Assembly (NCBI GenBank): GCA_021788955.1
Contig: JAJYKC010000188.1
Span: 1 to 5,941, forward strand
Origin: Acidobacteriota bacterium
GTDB lineage: Bacteria > Acidobacteriota > Terriglobia > Bryobacterales > Bryobacteraceae
Reading direction: 5' to 3'
DNA length: 5,941 nt
Shown here: one piece after another, positions 5,649 through 5,941 of the stretch
Numbering within the stretch: position 1 is the stretch's first letter
How the letters are laid out: each line of letters opens with the position of its first letter
Translations under genes and position numbers: made by a program
Notes under the pieces: model-generated
Seen by the model: the letters and a program-made list of their open reading frames with translations, nothing else
Database searches by the model: none
Told to the model about the DNA's origin: nothing

Positions 5649-5941
5649 TTACTGTCCTACCCCGGACAGGGCTCCTGAAGTCCCGGTGCTCCGCGCCACG
5701 CGCGGATAAGCAATGGCGTTCCGCGCTTCCCTCTCTTTGTGACTCGTCAGTTTTCCAACCCAAGTCCGTCTGACCACACCGTCGTGATCGACCAGGAGCA
5801 GGGTCGGCGTCCCCGCCGCCCTAGTCTTCCCGACGGGCGCCTGCCGCACGTCGTCGAACTGCAGGCCCTCGCCGCTCAGGTACCGCTCCGACTCCGCGAC
5901 CGGCTGCGGAAATACGGCCAGGACTTTCACGTTACTACCGG
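5649..5941 (-). CDS. Thioredoxin-fold protein, C-terminal part (5' end outside window)
   Basis: The frame is open to the window edge. The GTG at 5928-5930 is an internal Val, because GSN precedes it exactly as in the left copy. The visible 97 residues include the strand VKVLAVFPQP, a helix PVAESERYLSGEG, the cis-Pro loop AAGTPTLLLVD (Pro codon 5805-5807) and the last strand GVVRRTWVGKL, all of thioredoxin/TlpA type. By alignment with the left copy the CHFC redox pair should lie about 40-50 bases beyond the window. Proteins of this type usually sit on the outer face of the cytoplasmic membrane and exchange disulphides. The gene ends in TAA, followed by the next gene's ribosome binding site after no gap, so the pair is probably co-translated. 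I cannot tell whether it oxidises or reduces its partners. Confidence 0.8.
   Translation of the reverse strand, partial: GSNVKVLAVFPQPVAESERYLSGEGLQFDDVRQAPVGKTRAAGTPTLLLVDHDGVVRRTWVGKLTSHKEREARNAIAYPRVARSTGTSGALSGVGQ

Larger units (their letters stand above)
4809..5941 (-). repeat. Right copy of the tandem duplicated cassette, running off the window
   Basis: This is the partner of 2971-4103 at a constant offset of 1838 bases. The copy keeps its stop, start and full-length frames. It is cut by the window edge inside the thioredoxin gene. Bases 5843-5941 equal 4005-4103 exactly, whereas the adjoining part to the left differs at 3 of the next 40 or so positions and more beyond. Confidence 0.9.

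Noticed and set aside
1..5941. CRISPR array, tRNA or rRNA gene, transposase or inverted repeats of an insertion sequence
   Set aside because: Read on both strands, no short regularly spaced repeats, cloverleaf-like block, rRNA stretch or transposase motif was seen. The only large repeat is the gene-cassette duplication.

Overview
The window looks like a piece of a GC-rich bacterial genome, most probably an acidobacterium of the Bryobacter/Solibacter kind. This is inferred from three things: the strongly C-ending codon use of the first two genes, the archaeal-type valyl-tRNA synthetase, and a remembered resemblance of the exported protein to unnamed acidobacterial proteins. No marker here settles the taxonomy. 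The window cuts a gene at each end.

Left part, + strand (1-2872): the C-terminal two thirds of a valyl-tRNA synthetase (valS, type 2), then after a 26-base gap an alpha/beta hydrolase with a GTG start, then a compact two-gene toxin-antitoxin operon (antitoxin-like protein and RelE/ParE-like toxin, overlapping by 4 bases).

Right part, - strand (2869-5941): a three-gene cassette present twice in direct tandem, every matching landmark exactly 1838 bases apart. In transcription order the cassette is (i) a thioredoxin-fold protein, (ii) an exported protein of about 248 residues of unknown function, and (iii) a secreted cysteine-rich protein. The right-hand copy has an intact exported-protein gene and cysteine-rich gene, while its thioredoxin gene runs off the window. 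The left-hand copy is damaged or remodelled. Its thioredoxin gene has no visible start. The stop between thioredoxin and exported protein has become a Ser codon and the exported protein's ATG has become ACG, so the two genes form one reading frame. A Trp codon near the end has become an amber stop. Its cysteine-rich gene is reduced to a signal-peptide remnant that abuts the toxin gene.

The intact cysteine-rich protein has 24 cysteines in a mature chain of about 160 residues and ends in two consecutive motifs with exactly the cysteine spacing of inhibitor-cystine-knot (knottin) peptides. A thiol-disulphide protein encoded beside a secreted disulphide-rich protein suggests a dedicated oxidative-folding or redox unit, with the exported protein as a possible partner. 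This is inference.

The last 99 bases of the window are identical to an internal stretch of the other copy. That could reflect gene conversion, but it is also what a repeat-induced contig end looks like, so the tandem arrangement and the joins near 4005-4230 should be confirmed with long reads.
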